A stretch of 5,290 nt of DNA, taken from NCBI GenBank assembly GCA_937873255.1, contig CALMVM010000578.1, positions 1,974 to 7,263 of the forward strand. Reading direction: 5' to 3'. Every line of letters starts with the position of its first letter. Position 1 is the stretch's first letter. Positions 5,045 to 5,290 of the stretch are shown piece by piece. The notes below the pieces were generated by a model that did no database searches, was not told where the DNA came from, and saw nothing but the letters and a program-made list of their open reading frames with translations. The position numbers were made by a program, and so were the translations under genes. This DNA is from an uncultured Verrucomicrobiota bacterium. GTDB taxonomy: Bacteria; Verrucomicrobiota; Verrucomicrobiia; Chthoniobacterales; SZAS-18.

Positions 5045-5290
5045 ATGCCTCTGTTCCCACGGCGCGCCCCCGGCCTCCTGCTGGCTTTCGTCCTGCTGGT
5101 GGCAGGGACGGCGCGGGCTTCGGAGGTGCGGTTGGTCGACGGGACGGTGTATTCCGACGTGACGATTGTTCACCGCGACGCGCGGACCATCGAAATTCGC
5201 ACACGCTACGGCAGCCTCCCGCTGCCGGCGTCCGAGGTGGATCGGATCGACGGCGTGCGGCTGTCCGCCTCGGGCCTCGCCCCCGCGCAC
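5045..5290 (+). CDS. N-terminal part of an exported protein with a small beta-rich domain (3' end outside window)
   Basis: The first 82 codons of an open frame run off the right edge. Residues 1-25 make a textbook signal peptide: basic residues R6 and R7, hydrophobic core LLLAFVLLVAG, and A-R-A cleavage before Ser26. The mature start, LVDGTVYSDVTI, followed by alternating strand-like residues (IEIRTRYGSLPLP, EVDRIDGV), resembles short 'DG...Y' beta domains at the front of secreted Verrucomicrobiota proteins; this is from memory of the pattern. An in-frame ATG at 4982 with GGAG 12 bases upstream would add 21 residues. I prefer 5045 because the signal peptide is complete there, and third-position G/C rises from about 65% before it to about 85% after it. 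The gene is divergent from the amine oxidase gene. Function is unknown. Confidence 0.72.
   Translation, partial: MPLFPRRAPGLLLAFVLLVAGTARASEVRLVDGTVYSDVTIVHRDARTIEIRTRYGSLPLPASEVDRIDGVRLSASGLAPAH

Noticed and set aside
4943..5290. Minus-strand open frame antisense to the exported protein at 5045
   Set aside because: The plus strand encodes a clear signal peptide with matching GC3 bias; the minus-strand product is His/Arg/Gly-rich and featureless.

Overview
The window is GC-rich bacterial DNA with strong G/C bias at third codon positions. It most resembles Verrucomicrobiota, possibly an Opitutae-like lineage. That assignment is an inference from the high GC, the weak Shine-Dalgarno signals and two secreted proteins with short beta-rich 'DG' N-terminal domains of a kind I associate with that phylum. 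No rRNA or other marker gene is present to settle it.

Layout: (1) bases 2-196 hold the C-terminal end of an unidentified plus-strand gene. (2) Bases 262-1884 encode a complete plus-strand beta-class adenine DNA methyltransferase that carries a C-terminal Mrr-like PD-(D/E)xK nuclease domain, so it may be a one-polypeptide restriction-modification protein. Its middle third is clearly less GC3-biased than its two ends, which looks like a mosaic gene. (3) Bases 1885-1962 separate convergent genes and hold hairpin-forming sequence followed by a T6 run, a plausible terminator for the methyltransferase gene. (4) Bases 2820-1963 (minus) encode a secreted protein with a beta-rich domain, a charged helical or coiled-coil segment and a Gly/Ser/Thr/Asn-rich tail. 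(5) Bases 4899-2827 (minus) encode an exported copper-containing primary-amine oxidase with every cofactor and metal residue intact. It lies 6 bases upstream of gene 4 and is probably co-transcribed with it. (6) Bases 4900-5044 form a divergent intergenic region with a perfect 7-bp inverted repeat and a weak promoter-like pair. (7) Bases 5045-5290 hold the start of another exported plus-strand protein, which runs off the window.

Functionally there are two unrelated modules. The methyltransferase-nuclease would modify and possibly cut DNA in the cytoplasm. The amine oxidase would act outside the cytoplasmic membrane, converting primary amines to aldehyde, ammonia and hydrogen peroxide for nitrogen or carbon supply. 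Its small exported partner has no recognisable enzymatic motif. The most noteworthy items are the methyltransferase-nuclease fusion with its compositionally distinct core and the amine oxidase/secreted-protein gene pair. I see no CRISPR array, tRNA, rRNA, transposase or integrase.
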